From Streptomyces sp. NRRL F-525 (GTDB lineage: Bacteria; Actinomycetota; Actinomycetes; Streptomycetales; Streptomycetaceae), in NCBI RefSeq assembly GCF_000716605.1, contig NZ_JNXE01000004.1, positions 186,001 through 250,000 on the forward strand: a DNA stretch of 64,000 nt, read 5' to 3'. The notes below the pieces were generated by a model. The model was given only the letters and a program-made list of their open reading frames with translations, was not told where the DNA came from and ran no database searches. A program made the translations under genes and the position numbers. Within the stretch, counting starts at the first letter, position 1. The number at the start of each line of letters is the position of its first letter. This document shows, piece after piece, positions 35,208-44,391 of this stretch.

Positions 35208-35325
35208 ACGCTAGGCATCAACCCGCCGCACGTCATCGTCCACTCCGTACGAAGTTGTGGCCGGATTCATGCGCTCCCCTGTACGGTGCGTCCAATCCGG
35301 CTCGCCCGCGACGGGAGGAAACCCC

Positions 35326-36516
35326 GTGCTCAGCCCGTCACTCGCCCAGGAGATCGCCGGGGACACCTCCGCCGTCATCGGCTTCAACGTGCTGATCACC
35401 GACGCGGAGGGCATCGTCATCGGCAGCGGTGACAGCAGCCGCGTCGGCAGCTTCCACGAGGCGTCCGTCGACGTCGTCCGTACGAAGGAACCAGCCACGC
35501 ACAGCGCCTCCCAGGCACAGCAACTGCGCGGCGTACGACCGGGGGTGACCCTCCCGCTGATCACCAACGGGCAGGCGGTGGGCACGGTCGGCATCACCGG
35601 CACCCCCGCGCAGGTCCGCCGCTTCGGACTCCTCGTCAAACGCCAGACGGAGATCCTGCTCCGGGAGTCCGTGATGCTCCGCTCCCGGCTGCTCGCCGAA
35701 CGGGCCGCCGAGAAACTCCTCACCGACATCGCGTCCTACGACCCCCAGGTCGTCGAGGGCGACTTCCTCGTGTTCCGCGCCGCCGAACTCGGCTTCGACC
35801 TGCGCCTACGGCGGGTCGCCGTCGCCTTCGAGGTGAGCGTGCCCCACCCGGCGCCCCGCCGGCAGGGCGGCACCCAGACCCGGGACATGGCCCTGGTCCG
35901 CTCCGAACTGCTGCGCACCGTGGGGGAGATCTTCGCCGACCCCCAGGACATCGTCGCCGCCACCGCGCCCGGCTGGATCGGCGTCCTGCACCGGCTCCCC
36001 GCCGGATGCTCCACGACCTCCCTCGTCGCCGACTGCCGGCGGGTCACCGATCTCATCGCCGCCCAGGACGGGCTCGTCGCCCGCGCCGGGATCGGTGAAC
36101 CGGCCACCTCCGTCGGCGGGTTGCACGACTCCTACCAGGACGCGTGCGACGCGCTGCGGCTCGGCGCCCGCTTCGCCGAGGCCACGCCCGTCCACCTGAT
36201 CACCGACCTGCGGGTCCACCAGGTGGTGACGGCGGTGAGCCAGGCGGCCCGCAACCGCCTGCTGGACCTCACCGCCACCGAACTGCGCGCCCAGCCGGAC
36301 TGGCCCGCCCTCCGCGACACGGTGACCGCCTGGTGCGAGAGCGGGTTCAACCTCGTCCGTACCGCCGAGGCCCTGCACATCCACCGGAACACCGTCGTCT
36401 ACCGGATGAACAAGATCGAGCAGATCACCGGCCGCCCCCTGCGGGAGTACCGGACGGCCATGGCCCTCTATCTCGCGTGCCTGGCCGACCGGTTGGGCGG
36501 TGGAACGGTCCGCTGA
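35326..36516 (+). CDS. CdaR-type transcriptional regulator (sugar-diacid recognition/PucR HTH)
   Basis: A 396-residue regulator. The N-terminal ~135 residues are a diacid-recognition-like sensor (LAQEIAGDTSAVIGFNVLITDAEGIVIGSGD... PLITNGQAVGTVGITGTPAQVRRFGLLV). The middle resembles a degenerate GGDEF domain, and the C-terminus is the PucR/HTH_30 motif (WCESGFNLVRTAEALHIHRNTVVYRMNKIEQITG). GTG 35326 follows GGGAGGAAA closely. CdaR proteins activate catabolic genes on binding a small acid such as glycerate. Divergent placement suggests it controls the amino acid importer and dehydrogenase operon. Confidence 0.88.
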   Translation: MLSPSLAQEIAGDTSAVIGFNVLITDAEGIVIGSGDSSRVGSFHEASVDVVRTKEPATHSASQAQQLRGVRPGVTLPLITNGQAVGTVGITGTPAQVRRFGLLVKRQTEILLRESVMLRSRLLAERAAEKLLTDIASYDPQVVEGDFLVFRAAELGFDLRLRRVAVAFEVSVPHPAPRRQGGTQTRDMALVRSELLRTVGEIFADPQDIVAATAPGWIGVLHRLPAGCSTTSLVADCRRVTDLIAAQDGLVARAGIGEPATSVGGLHDSYQDACDALRLGARFAEATPVHLITDLRVHQVVTAVSQAARNRLLDLTATELRAQPDWPALRDTVTAWCESGFNLVRTAEALHIHRNTVVYRMNKIEQITGRPLREYRTAMALYLACLADRLGGGTVR

Positions 36517-36519
36517 GCC

Positions 36520-38955
36520 TCAGGCCGACGTGCCCCGGGCGCGGAGCATCCGGCTCACCTCGTCCGAGCGCTCCAGGAGGGTGAGGCGGACCACCGGAAC
36601 GGCCTCACCGGAAGCCTCACGGGCTCGCTCGATGTATGTCGGGTCGATGCCGTGCAGCGGGAAGAGGCGGTGCGTGTAGCTCATCGCCAGGATCATTCCG
36701 CCCTGGTGCAGTTTGGGGACCGCCTCCAGGTAGCGCTCGGCGTAGGGCGCCAGCAGTTCGTCCTGGCCCGGGCGCCAGAAGGCAGCCGCCACCAGGCCGA
36801 CCGAGTTGACGGGGACCGTACGGTCCACGACCAGCTGCTGCCAGACCTCCGCCTTCGTCGCCGCGTCGGGCAGGGCGGCCCGCACGGTGAGGGCGCGGAG
36901 CCAGGCGTCGGGGTCCGGGTCGCGGGTGAGGAGACGGTCGGACTCCGCCGCGATGTCGCCGCCCAGTTCCGCCTCGCGGATCAGCGCGCGCCAGTGCAGG
37001 TCCACGTCGTCACCGGCCTGTTGGCGCAGCCAGGCGAGATCGTCCGCTGTCGTCGCGGTACGGGCCAGCCCGCGCAGCGCGACCTGACGGCGGCCGGGGT
37101 CTCCGGCGAGGTCGCGGCAGGCCGCAGCCACCGCTGCCGACAACTCGGCGCGCTCGGCGGGCGGCGCCCAGAGCTCCGCCACGTTCGCGGCGAGGGTCAG
37201 ATACGGCTCGATCACCGCGTCGGACGTCTCGGCCGCCAGCACCGAGGTGAGACACCGCCCGGCCTCCGCCGCCGTGGCCTCGCCGGTCGTCAGCATGTCC
37301 CACACGGTGGCCGAGGCCACGCCCCGGGAGATGGCCGTCGGCAACTGCGCAGCCGTACGGAAGAGGGCGTCCCTGGTCGTGGGGTCCGGGCGGGTCGTCG
37401 CGAAGGTCAGGTCGTCGTCGTTGATCAACAGGACGTCGGCGGTGGGCGGAAGGCCCGTGATGGTGGTGCGGGGCTCCGTCACCTCGACCCGTACCAGCGC
37501 CCGGCGCTCCAGCGCGTCGCCGTTCCGGTCGTAGGCGCCCACCGCCAGGACCTGCGGACGCGGGTCGGCGGCAGCCACCAGCGTGACCGTGTCGCCGTCG
37601 CGCTCCAGGGTGAAGCGGTCGGTGCCCGCCGTCTCCAGCCACGCGGTGCGCCAGGTGTCGAGGTCGCGGCCGCTGGCCTCGGACAGGGAGTCGATCAGGT
37701 CCTGGAGCGTGGTGTTGCCCCAGGCGTGGCGGGCGAAGTAGGCGGCCATGCCGGTCCTGAAGTGGTCCTCGCCGACGTACGTCTTGAGCTGCTGGAGGAC
37801 GGAAGCGCCCTTGGGGTACGTGATGTTGTCGAAGATCGACGCGGCCTGGGCGACGTCGTGGATGGGCTGGTGGATCGGGTGCGAGGCGGGACCCTGGTCG
37901 GACAGGTACGCGCTGATCTTGCCGATCATCAGATGGCTCGCCCACGCGTCCGTGTGCCGGGTGGCGCGCTCGGCCGCCCAGTGGCAGGCGAACTCCGCGA
38001 ACGCCTCGTTCAGCCACAGGTCGTCCCACCAGCGCATGGTGACGATGTTGCCGAACCACATGTGCGCCATCTCGTGCAGCAACACCCGTGCCAGCAGCCC
38101 GTGTTCGGCCGGGGTCGGCGCGGCCCGCCGCAGGAACGCGTCCGACCAGGTCACACAGCCGTAGTTCTCCATCGCCCCGCCGAACTCGGGCATGAACACC
38201 TGGTCGTAGCGGCGCTGCGGGAACGGCATCGCGAAGGCCTCGGCGTAGAAGGCGAGGCCCTGGCGGGTGAGGGTGAAGATCTCGTCGGCGTCGCGGTCGA
38301 GGACCTCGGCGAGTGAACGGCGGGAGTACAGGCCCAAGTTGTGGCCGTCGGCCTCGCGGCGGACCTCGTGGAAGGGGCCTGCGTTGATGACCGTGTTGTA
38401 CACGGACAGGGGCGGCGTGTCCGGGAAGGTCCAGCGGCGGGACCCGTCCAGCTCCTCGACCCGCGCGTCACCGGAGTTGCTGGTGACGGTCCACGCGGAC
38501 GGGGCCGTGACGGTGAAGGCGTGCGGGGCCTTGAGGTCGGGCTGGTCGAAGCAGGCCCAGACGAAGCGGGCCTCGTCCGGTTCGAAGCTCATCCACACGT
38601 AGACCTCGCCGTCGGCGGGGTCCGTCGCCTTGTGCACGCCCTCGCCGGCCGTGGTGTCGGCCTGCACGCTCTCCACCCGCAGCACGTTGTGCTCGGCGAG
38701 GCCGGGGAGTTGGATCCGCCCGTCCTCGGCGGGGGCGAGTTCGACCCCGTTGAGTGTCGCGCTCAGTACCCGTGCCGCACAGTCCACGAAGGTCTCCGCG
38801 CCCGGCTCGCGACATGTGAACGCCACGGTGGAGACGGAGCGGACCTCCGGGCCGTCGGGCAGTGCGGTCAGATCGACCTCCACGTCGTACCGCTCGACCG
38901 CGATCAGTTCGGCCCGGCGCTCAGCTTCGGTGCGGGTCAGGCTTCGGATCCCCAT
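36520..38955 (-). CDS. pepN: Aminopeptidase N (M1 zinc metallopeptidase)
   Basis: An 811-residue cytoplasmic peptidase. The exopeptidase motif GAMEN is present (FGGAMENYG, about residues 255-263). The zinc site is HEMAH (H294, E295, H298) with the third ligand Glu317 exactly 19 residues on (LWLNE). It removes N-terminal residues from peptides. ATG 38955 has GGGAGGAC upstream. Length and motif order match the Streptomyces lividans PepN group. Its stop is 3 bp from that of the convergent CdaR-type gene. Confidence 0.95.
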   Translation of the reverse strand: MGIRSLTRTEAERRAELIAVERYDVEVDLTALPDGPEVRSVSTVAFTCREPGAETFVDCAARVLSATLNGVELAPAEDGRIQLPGLAEHNVLRVESVQADTTAGEGVHKATDPADGEVYVWMSFEPDEARFVWACFDQPDLKAPHAFTVTAPSAWTVTSNSGDARVEELDGSRRWTFPDTPPLSVYNTVINAGPFHEVRREADGHNLGLYSRRSLAEVLDRDADEIFTLTRQGLAFYAEAFAMPFPQRRYDQVFMPEFGGAMENYGCVTWSDAFLRRAAPTPAEHGLLARVLLHEMAHMWFGNIVTMRWWDDLWLNEAFAEFACHWAAERATRHTDAWASHLMIGKISAYLSDQGPASHPIHQPIHDVAQAASIFDNITYPKGASVLQQLKTYVGEDHFRTGMAAYFARHAWGNTTLQDLIDSLSEASGRDLDTWRTAWLETAGTDRFTLERDGDTVTLVAAADPRPQVLAVGAYDRNGDALERRALVRVEVTEPRTTITGLPPTADVLLINDDDLTFATTRPDPTTRDALFRTAAQLPTAISRGVASATVWDMLTTGEATAAEAGRCLTSVLAAETSDAVIEPYLTLAANVAELWAPPAERAELSAAVAAACRDLAGDPGRRQVALRGLARTATTADDLAWLRQQAGDDVDLHWRALIREAELGGDIAAESDRLLTRDPDPDAWLRALTVRAALPDAATKAEVWQQLVVDRTVPVNSVGLVAAAFWRPGQDELLAPYAERYLEAVPKLHQGGMILAMSYTHRLFPLHGIDPTYIERAREASGEAVPVVRLTLLERSDEVSRMLRARGTSA

Positions 38956-39022
38956 GTGTCCTCCCTGGTCAGACAGCGGCCGTCAGCCTACGACGGTGAC
39001 CGATGGGGAGTGCAGGGGTTTT

Positions 39023-39050
39023 CGGGGGTGTCGACCTCGGCCCCCGTTTT
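39023..39050 (+). terminator. Short hairpin with T-run upstream of pepN, terminator-like on the + strand
   Basis: Arms CGGGGG (39023-39028) and CCCCCG (39041-39046) are followed by TTTT. The T-run is only on the + strand, while the flanking genes are both on the minus strand, so it would stop antisense or rightward transcripts only. Confidence 0.3.
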
Positions 39051-39068
39051 GCGCCGGGCGAGGACGAA

Positions 39069-39137
39069 GACGGGGTCGGCGGCGCGGTCGGCGCCCGTCC
39101 CCGCCCGACCGCCGTACCGCACGACGCCGACCCCGTC
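39069..39137. terminator. Large nested hairpin after the IclR gene, possible terminator or regulatory structure
   Basis: A perfect 13-bp outer stem (39069-39081 GACGGGGTCGGCG with 39125-39137) encloses an inner 7-bp stem (39085-39091 CGGTCGG with 39105-39111). The total of 20 paired positions is far above chance. It begins 29 bp past the IclR stop on the minus strand and more than 110 bp before pepN. No T-run follows on the minus strand. Confidence 0.5.
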
Positions 39138-39166
39138 GGTTCATCGCCCCCCTACTGCCCCGCCCC

Positions 39167-39916
39167 TCACCGCCCCCGCAACCCCGCGCTGATCACCTGC
39201 CCCGTGCGACGCGCGGTCTCCGCGAGCCGTTCCAAGTGGTGGGCCGGGTCGGTGAGGACGCACAGGGCCGCGACGGGTGTGCCGCGCAGCCCCAGCAGCG
39301 GAACTGCCGCACAGCACACACCCGTCACCACTTCCTCCCGGTCGAACGCGGCACCGCGCTCCCGTATCGCGTCGGCGTCCCGCGCCCAGGACGCGGGCAG
39401 CGGCCCCAGCAGCGGCACCGGTGCGGCCGTGGCCACCAGGACCTTGCCCGCCGCGGTGAACCACGGCCAGGTCATGCGGGTCCCCAGCGGATCGAGCCGT
39501 CGGGCGTCGGCGGGACACCACTCGACCATCAGCGTCTCGCCCTTCCACAGCACGGCGATGCCCACCGTCGTCCCGGTGACCTGCGCCAGCCGCCGCATCG
39601 GTTCCCGGGCGGCGGCGCGCAGCCGGGGATGCGGCTGCCACGCGCGTCCGAGGCGGAACATCCGCGGGCCGACCCGGTAACTCCCTCCGTTCCGCTCGAC
39701 CGCGCCCAGGTCCGCCAGCTGTTCCAGCAGCCGGTACGCGGTCGTCTTGGGCAGCCCGCAGTCGGCCGCGAGCCTCGTCGGTCCCGCCTCCACGGCCCGC
39801 TCCACCGCCTCCAGCAGCGCGAAGGCGCCCTCCAGCACGCTCCGTCCGCCGGCGTTCCCCGTGGCGGCAGGTAAGGTCTCCGGCCGCCGTACCGGCACCC
39901 GTGTCCCAGGTGCCAT
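39167..39916 (-). CDS. IclR-family transcriptional regulator with a TTA codon
   Basis: A protein of about 249 residues. The N-terminal winged helix (SVLEGAFALLEAVERAVEAGPTRLAADCGLPKTTAYRLLEQLADLGAVERNG) is that of IclR proteins, followed by the effector domain (TVGIAVLWKGETLMVEW... WPWFTAAGKVLVATA). Family members are catabolic repressors or activators. Codon 15 (39872-39874) is TTA, so translation probably depends on the bldA tRNA. The start is uncertain: ATG 39916 or GTG 39934; the latter lies within a perfect palindrome. It is divergent from the SARP gene. Confidence 0.85.
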   Translation of the reverse strand: MAPGTRVPVRRPETLPAATGNAGGRSVLEGAFALLEAVERAVEAGPTRLAADCGLPKTTAYRLLEQLADLGAVERNGGSYRVGPRMFRLGRAWQPHPRLRAAAREPMRRLAQVTGTTVGIAVLWKGETLMVEWCPADARRLDPLGTRMTWPWFTAAGKVLVATAAPVPLLGPLPASWARDADAIRERGAAFDREEVVTGVCCAAVPLLGLRGTPVAALCVLTDPAHHLERLAETARRTGQVISAGLRGR

Positions 39917-39924
39917 CACTCCCT

Positions 39925-39936
39925 GTGTGATCACAC
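39925..39936. promoter_or_regulatory. Perfect 12-bp palindrome at the IclR start region
   Basis: GTGTGATCACAC is a perfect dyad that includes the alternative GTG start at 39934. Its place at the head of the IclR gene suggests an autoregulatory operator. The half-site resembles CRP-type TGTGA, but the spacing is zero rather than six, so a CRP site is unlikely. Confidence 0.4.
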
Positions 39937-40136
39937 GTCTCGCCCCCGTTTGCCTGTTGCGCAGCCGCCAGGCGACGGCCCTGCCGTCATGCCCGGACGG
40001 GACGCGGTCGGCGCCCCGTCCGTTCCCCAGCAGATTCGCACCGGTGTGTGACGGGAAACCTTGTCGAAGGCTTGTCGCGCCGCGTACACGTCTGTGGAAA
40101 AAAGGAGGAGGCTTTGTGTAGGGGGAGGCGCACACC

Positions 40137-43013
40137 ATGGTGGACGTGCAGTTGCTCGGGCCGGTGGAACTGTCGGCGGAGGGGCGCGCGGTGGAGGTGG
40201 GCCCGCCCCAACGCCGCACCGTGATGGCCGCGTTGGCCGTGGACGTCGGCCGGCCCGTCGCCGTCGACGTGGTCATCGAGCGGGTCTGGGGGCCGCATGC
40301 GCCGGACGGTGCGCGTGGCGCGGTGCACGCCCATGTCGCCCGGATACGGCGGATGTGCGAGCAGGCCGCCGAGACCGCGCGCGAACCCTTATTGGTGGTG
40401 CGCCGCTCCGGCGGATACCTGCTGGAGGCCCGCCCGGACCAGGTGGACGTGTACCGGTTCCGGCAGTTGGCCGACCAGGCGCGGGCGGCGGGACCGGCCG
40501 AAGCCGCGCGGGCGGTACTGCTGCGCGAGGCACTCGACCTGTGGCGCGGGGAGCCGCTGTCCGGGCTGAACGGCGAGTGGGCGGCCCGCATGCGCGAGGC
40601 CTGGCGGCGCCAGCACCAGGACGCGGCCGTCGGCTGGGCCCGCGCGGAACTGCGCCACGGTGAACCCGCGTCCCTCATCGGCCCGTTGACCGGCCTGCTC
40701 GGCGAGTACCCGCTCGCGGAACCCCTCGCCGAAGCCCTGATGCGGGCCCTGCACGAGACCGGCCGCAGCGCGGAGGCACTGGACTGCTACGCCGCCGTCC
40801 GCAAGCGCCTGGCCGAGGAGCTGGGCACGGACACGGGACCGGCCCTGCGCCAGCTCCACCAGTCCATCCTGCGCGGCCACCGCCCAGCGTCGGCCCCGCG
40901 CCCCGAACCGTCGGCGGTGATACGACAGCCCCAGCCATCGGCGGTGCCCCGGCGGACCGAGTCGTCGGAGGTACTGCGACAGACCGAGCTACCCGCTCAA
41001 CTCCCCATGTCCATAAGGGGATTCACCGGCCGTGACGGCGAACTCGCGCGCCTCGCCGCGATCCTCGCCTCGGCCGACGGAGAGTCCGCCGCCGTGGTCA
41101 TCTCGGCGGTGTCGGGCATGGCGGGCGTGGGGAAGACCGCCCTCGCCGTGCACTGGGCGCGGAGGGTCGAAAGCGCCTTCCCCGACGGGCAGTTGTATGT
41201 GAACCTGCGAGGCTTCGACCCGCAGGGGTCGGTGGTGCAGCCGACCGAGGCCGTACGCGGGTTCCTGGACGCGCTCGGGGTGCGGCCGGAGCGCGTGCCG
41301 CCGGGTCTTGAGGCCCAAGTCGGGCTGTACCGCAGCCTGTTGACGGGGCGTCGGATGATGGTCGTCCTCGACAACGCCCGTGACGAGGAGCAGGTCCGCC
41401 CGCTGCTGCCGGGCGCCGTCGGCTGCATGGCGCTGGTGACCAGCCGCAACCGGCTGACCGGGCTGGCCGCGACCGAGGGCGCCCACCTGCTCGCGGTGGA
41501 CCCGCTGACACCGGCCGCCGCACGGGACGTCCTCGCGGAACGGCTCGGGGCGGGCCGGGTCGCGGCCGAACCGGCGGCGGTCGCCGACGTCGTCACCTGG
41601 TGCGCGGGACTGCCCCTCGCGCTGGCCGTGGTCTCGGCCCGCGCCGCCGCGCAACCGCACCGCCCCCTGGGGACACTCGCGGAGGAACTCCGGGAAGCGG
41701 GCGGCCGGTTGGACGCGCTGGACGGCGGCGAGGAGTCCAGCCAGGTACGGGCGGTGTTCTCCTGGTCCTACAGCGCGCTCAGCCCCGCCGCGGCCCGGCT
41801 GTTCCGCCTGCTGGCACTGCACCCGGGACCCGGCCTGGACCAGCGCGCGGCCGCCGCGCTGGCCGGGACACCGCCCGAGCGCGTCCGGCCGCTGCTGGCC
41901 GAACTGACCGGCGGCCACTTGCTGGTTGAGCACGCCCCGGGGCGGTACGCCTTCCACGATCTGCTGCGCGTGTACGCCGGGGAACTCGTGACCGCGTACG
42001 ACGACGAGTGGGAACGCCGGTCGGCGGTGCACCGGATGATGGACCACTACCTGCACTCCGCGCGGGCGGCCGACGTGCTGGTGACCCCGCAGCCCAATCC
42101 GGTGGAGTCGCCCGCGCCCAGACCCGGCGCGAACGCGGTCGGGTTCGAGGACTACGGTGGTGCGCTCGCCTGGCTCGTCGCGGAACACCCGGTGCTGCTG
42201 GCCCTGGTGCGCCAGGCCCGGCCCGGCTTCGACGCGCACGTGTGGCGGCTGGTCACCGTACTGACCACCTTCCTGGACCGGCACGGATACTGGCAGGCGC
42301 TGCTGACCGCCGGGCACCGCGCGCTGGCGGCGGCCGAGCGGCAGGGAGATCTGGCAGGCCGGGCGGGCGCCCATCGCGGACTGGGCCTGGCCCTGGACCG
42401 GTTGAAGTGCCCGGAACCGGCCCGGGAGCACTATCTGCGGGCCCTCGAACTCTTCGCCGCGGTCGGCAGCGACGCTGGCCAGGCCCGCACCCATCAGCAC
42501 CTCTCGCGGATGTCGGGCGTCCAGGGAAACGCCGGACTCGCCCTGGAACACGCCTACCGGAGCCTGGAGCACTACCGGGCCGCGGGCGACCGGGCGGGAC
42601 AGGCCGCCGCGCTGAACCACATCGGCTGGCGGCAGGCGCACCTCGGCGACCACCTTCGCGCCCTCGCGCACTGTGAGCAGGCCCTCGAACTCGCCCAGGC
42701 GGCCGGTGACGTGGACGGCCAGGCCCACATCTCCGACAGCCTCGGCTACATCCACCACCAACTGGGCGGCTATCAGCAGGCAGTTGACCGGTACCGGCAG
42801 GCGGCCCAGTTGTTCCACGCCACCGGGGAACGTCACAGCGAGGCCGCCTGTCTGACCTGCCTCGGCGACAGCCATCGCAGCGCGGGCCAGTCCGGCGCGG
42901 CCCACGAGGTGTGGACCCGCGCGCTCGCCCTGACCGCCGAACTCGGCCTGCCTGACGACGATCCCGTCCGCGCCGGGTTGCGGGAGCGGGTCGGGGACGG
43001 TCCCTTGCCGTAG
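40137..43013 (+). CDS. SARP/AfsR-type regulator with NB-ARC and TPR domains, TTA codon
   Basis: A 958-residue regulator. Residues 1-90 are an OmpR-like DNA-binding domain, about 97-245 the BTAD domain (EALDLWRGEPL, EELGTDTGPALRQLHQSIL), about 295-560 an NB-ARC ATPase (Walker A SGMAGVGKTALAV, then VVLDNARDEEQVRPLLPG), and about 640-930 TPR repeats. This is the AfsR plan. AfsR-like proteins activate secondary-metabolite genes. Codon 85 (40389-40391) is TTA, tying it to bldA and late growth. GGGAGG precedes ATG 40137. No biosynthetic cluster is adjacent, so the target is unknown. Confidence 0.9.
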   Translation: MVDVQLLGPVELSAEGRAVEVGPPQRRTVMAALAVDVGRPVAVDVVIERVWGPHAPDGARGAVHAHVARIRRMCEQAAETAREPLLVVRRSGGYLLEARPDQVDVYRFRQLADQARAAGPAEAARAVLLREALDLWRGEPLSGLNGEWAARMREAWRRQHQDAAVGWARAELRHGEPASLIGPLTGLLGEYPLAEPLAEALMRALHETGRSAEALDCYAAVRKRLAEELGTDTGPALRQLHQSILRGHRPASAPRPEPSAVIRQPQPSAVPRRTESSEVLRQTELPAQLPMSIRGFTGRDGELARLAAILASADGESAAVVISAVSGMAGVGKTALAVHWARRVESAFPDGQLYVNLRGFDPQGSVVQPTEAVRGFLDALGVRPERVPPGLEAQVGLYRSLLTGRRMMVVLDNARDEEQVRPLLPGAVGCMALVTSRNRLTGLAATEGAHLLAVDPLTPAAARDVLAERLGAGRVAAEPAAVADVVTWCAGLPLALAVVSARAAAQPHRPLGTLAEELREAGGRLDALDGGEESSQVRAVFSWSYSALSPAAARLFRLLALHPGPGLDQRAAAALAGTPPERVRPLLAELTGGHLLVEHAPGRYAFHDLLRVYAGELVTAYDDEWERRSAVHRMMDHYLHSARAADVLVTPQPNPVESPAPRPGANAVGFEDYGGALAWLVAEHPVLLALVRQARPGFDAHVWRLVTVLTTFLDRHGYWQALLTAGHRALAAAERQGDLAGRAGAHRGLGLALDRLKCPEPAREHYLRALELFAAVGSDAGQARTHQHLSRMSGVQGNAGLALEHAYRSLEHYRAAGDRAGQAAALNHIGWRQAHLGDHLRALAHCEQALELAQAAGDVDGQAHISDSLGYIHHQLGGYQQAVDRYRQAAQLFHATGERHSEAACLTCLGDSHRSAGQSGAAHEVWTRALALTAELGLPDDDPVRAGLRERVGDGPLP

Positions 43014-43023
43014 CGGATGGGGC

Positions 43024-44262
43024 TCAACTGCTGGGCACGGTGGCCGAGTTCGTCACGGGGGCTTCGGCTCGCGGCCTGAGACGGCGGCTGAGGGCGATCC
43101 CCGCGGCCGTGCAGGCACAGGTCAGCCACCAGGTGGAGTGCCAGTCACCGGTACGGGTGGCCAGCCACGCGGCGGCGGTGGGGCCGACGAAACTGCCCGC
43201 GTTGAAGAGCTGTTGGATCAGGCCCATGGTGGCGGGAGCGGAACCGCCGACCGGCGTCAGCTCACCGATCATGCGGAGCAAGGCCGCCGGTATCGCACCG
43301 CCGGTCAGCGAGAAGACCGCGACGCACACGAACTGCCAAGCGGTACCTGCCGGGAGGGCGTGCCAGTCGACGGCGAACGCCAGCACGGACGTGCCGGCCA
43401 TGAGGACGAACGCGGGGACGATGAGCGCGCGGGTCGGCAGGCCGCGCTTCATGAGCGCCGCCGTGGCGATCGAACCGACGGCGTTCGCCGCACCGACCAC
43501 CGCACTGAGCACACCCGGCCAACTGCCCGTCATCCCGCCGTCGCGGTAGATCGTGGGCAGGAATCCGACCACCGCCATCCACGGCAGGGTGTAGCAGGCG
43601 AACACGAGACCGGCCGTCCAGGGGGCCGGTGCCCGGACGGTACGGCCGATACGGGCGAGGGCGTTTGCCGCGCCCCGCACACCACCCGCGTCGTCCCGGG
43701 GAACCCGGGCCAGGACCCACGGCAACGGCAGCAGCGCGATCACGGCCATGCCCCACCACCACGCCCGCCAGGGCATCACCTGGAGGGCCAGCGCGCCGAC
43801 GATGAGCCCGGCGAAGGTGGAGATGCCCTGGTAGGCGCCCCAGAACCCCATGGCCGTGGTGAAGCGGGCGGGCGGTGCCATGCGCCGGATCAGCCCGGGG
43901 CCGGTCACCGCCACCAGGATGAAACCGGCCCCCTCGACCGCCCGCGAGGCAAGGAGCGGCGCCGCCGACCAGGCGAATCCACCGCCCGCCGAACCGATGA
44001 ACAGCAGCACCAGCCCCGCGCTCAGACAGCGTCGCTCACCGATCAGCTCGGCCAGCAGCGAGACGGCAAGTCCCCCGAGCATCCCGGCCAGTTGGACGAT
44101 CCCGAGGAGGGTCCCGGCCTGGACGAGGCTCAGCGAGAGGTCGTGCCGTAGGAACGGGAGCGCCGGCGGGACCTTCCAGACCTGAAGCCCGGCGGCGATC
44201 CCGGCGACGACGATGACGATCCAGGAACTACCGGTGCCGGAAGGAGGTGTCTTCGAGGCCAT
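43024..44262 (-). CDS. MFS transporter, CynX/NimT-like
   Basis: A 412-residue permease with about 12 membrane helices (for example WIVIVVAGIAAGLQVWKVPPAL, LLGIVQLAGMLGGLAVSLL) and the MFS loop ELIGERR between helices 2 and 3. The ordering resembles the CynX/NimT group of anion and drug carriers. ATG 44262 is preferred because the membrane-protein part begins there; an in-frame ATG at 44328 would add a non-conserved stretch. It is divergent from the Lrp-type gene, which may regulate it. The substrate is unknown. Confidence 0.85.
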   Translation of the reverse strand: MASKTPPSGTGSSWIVIVVAGIAAGLQVWKVPPALPFLRHDLSLSLVQAGTLLGIVQLAGMLGGLAVSLLAELIGERRCLSAGLVLLFIGSAGGGFAWSAAPLLASRAVEGAGFILVAVTGPGLIRRMAPPARFTTAMGFWGAYQGISTFAGLIVGALALQVMPWRAWWWGMAVIALLPLPWVLARVPRDDAGGVRGAANALARIGRTVRAPAPWTAGLVFACYTLPWMAVVGFLPTIYRDGGMTGSWPGVLSAVVGAANAVGSIATAALMKRGLPTRALIVPAFVLMAGTSVLAFAVDWHALPAGTAWQFVCVAVFSLTGGAIPAALLRMIGELTPVGGSAPATMGLIQQLFNAGSFVGPTAAAWLATRTGDWHSTWWLTCACTAAGIALSRRLRPRAEAPVTNSATVPSS

Positions 44263-44391
44263 GGCGGGCGGTCCTTCAGCAGGGCGGAGGTGTGAACGGC
44301 CCATCAGGTTGACCACATGCCGGGGCATCAGCGCAATACAAGCTCAGAGAGCTGCGACAGATGCTCAGCTCAATGACCATCTGGTGGCAGA

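Noticed and set aside
39023..39050. T-run hairpin as terminator of the IclR transcript
   Set aside because: The T-run follows the stem only on the + strand, while the IclR gene is on the minus strand. It is listed only as a weak + strand feature.
39925..39936. CRP-type binding site
   Set aside because: The half-sites TGTGA/TCACA touch directly; CRP needs six bases between them.
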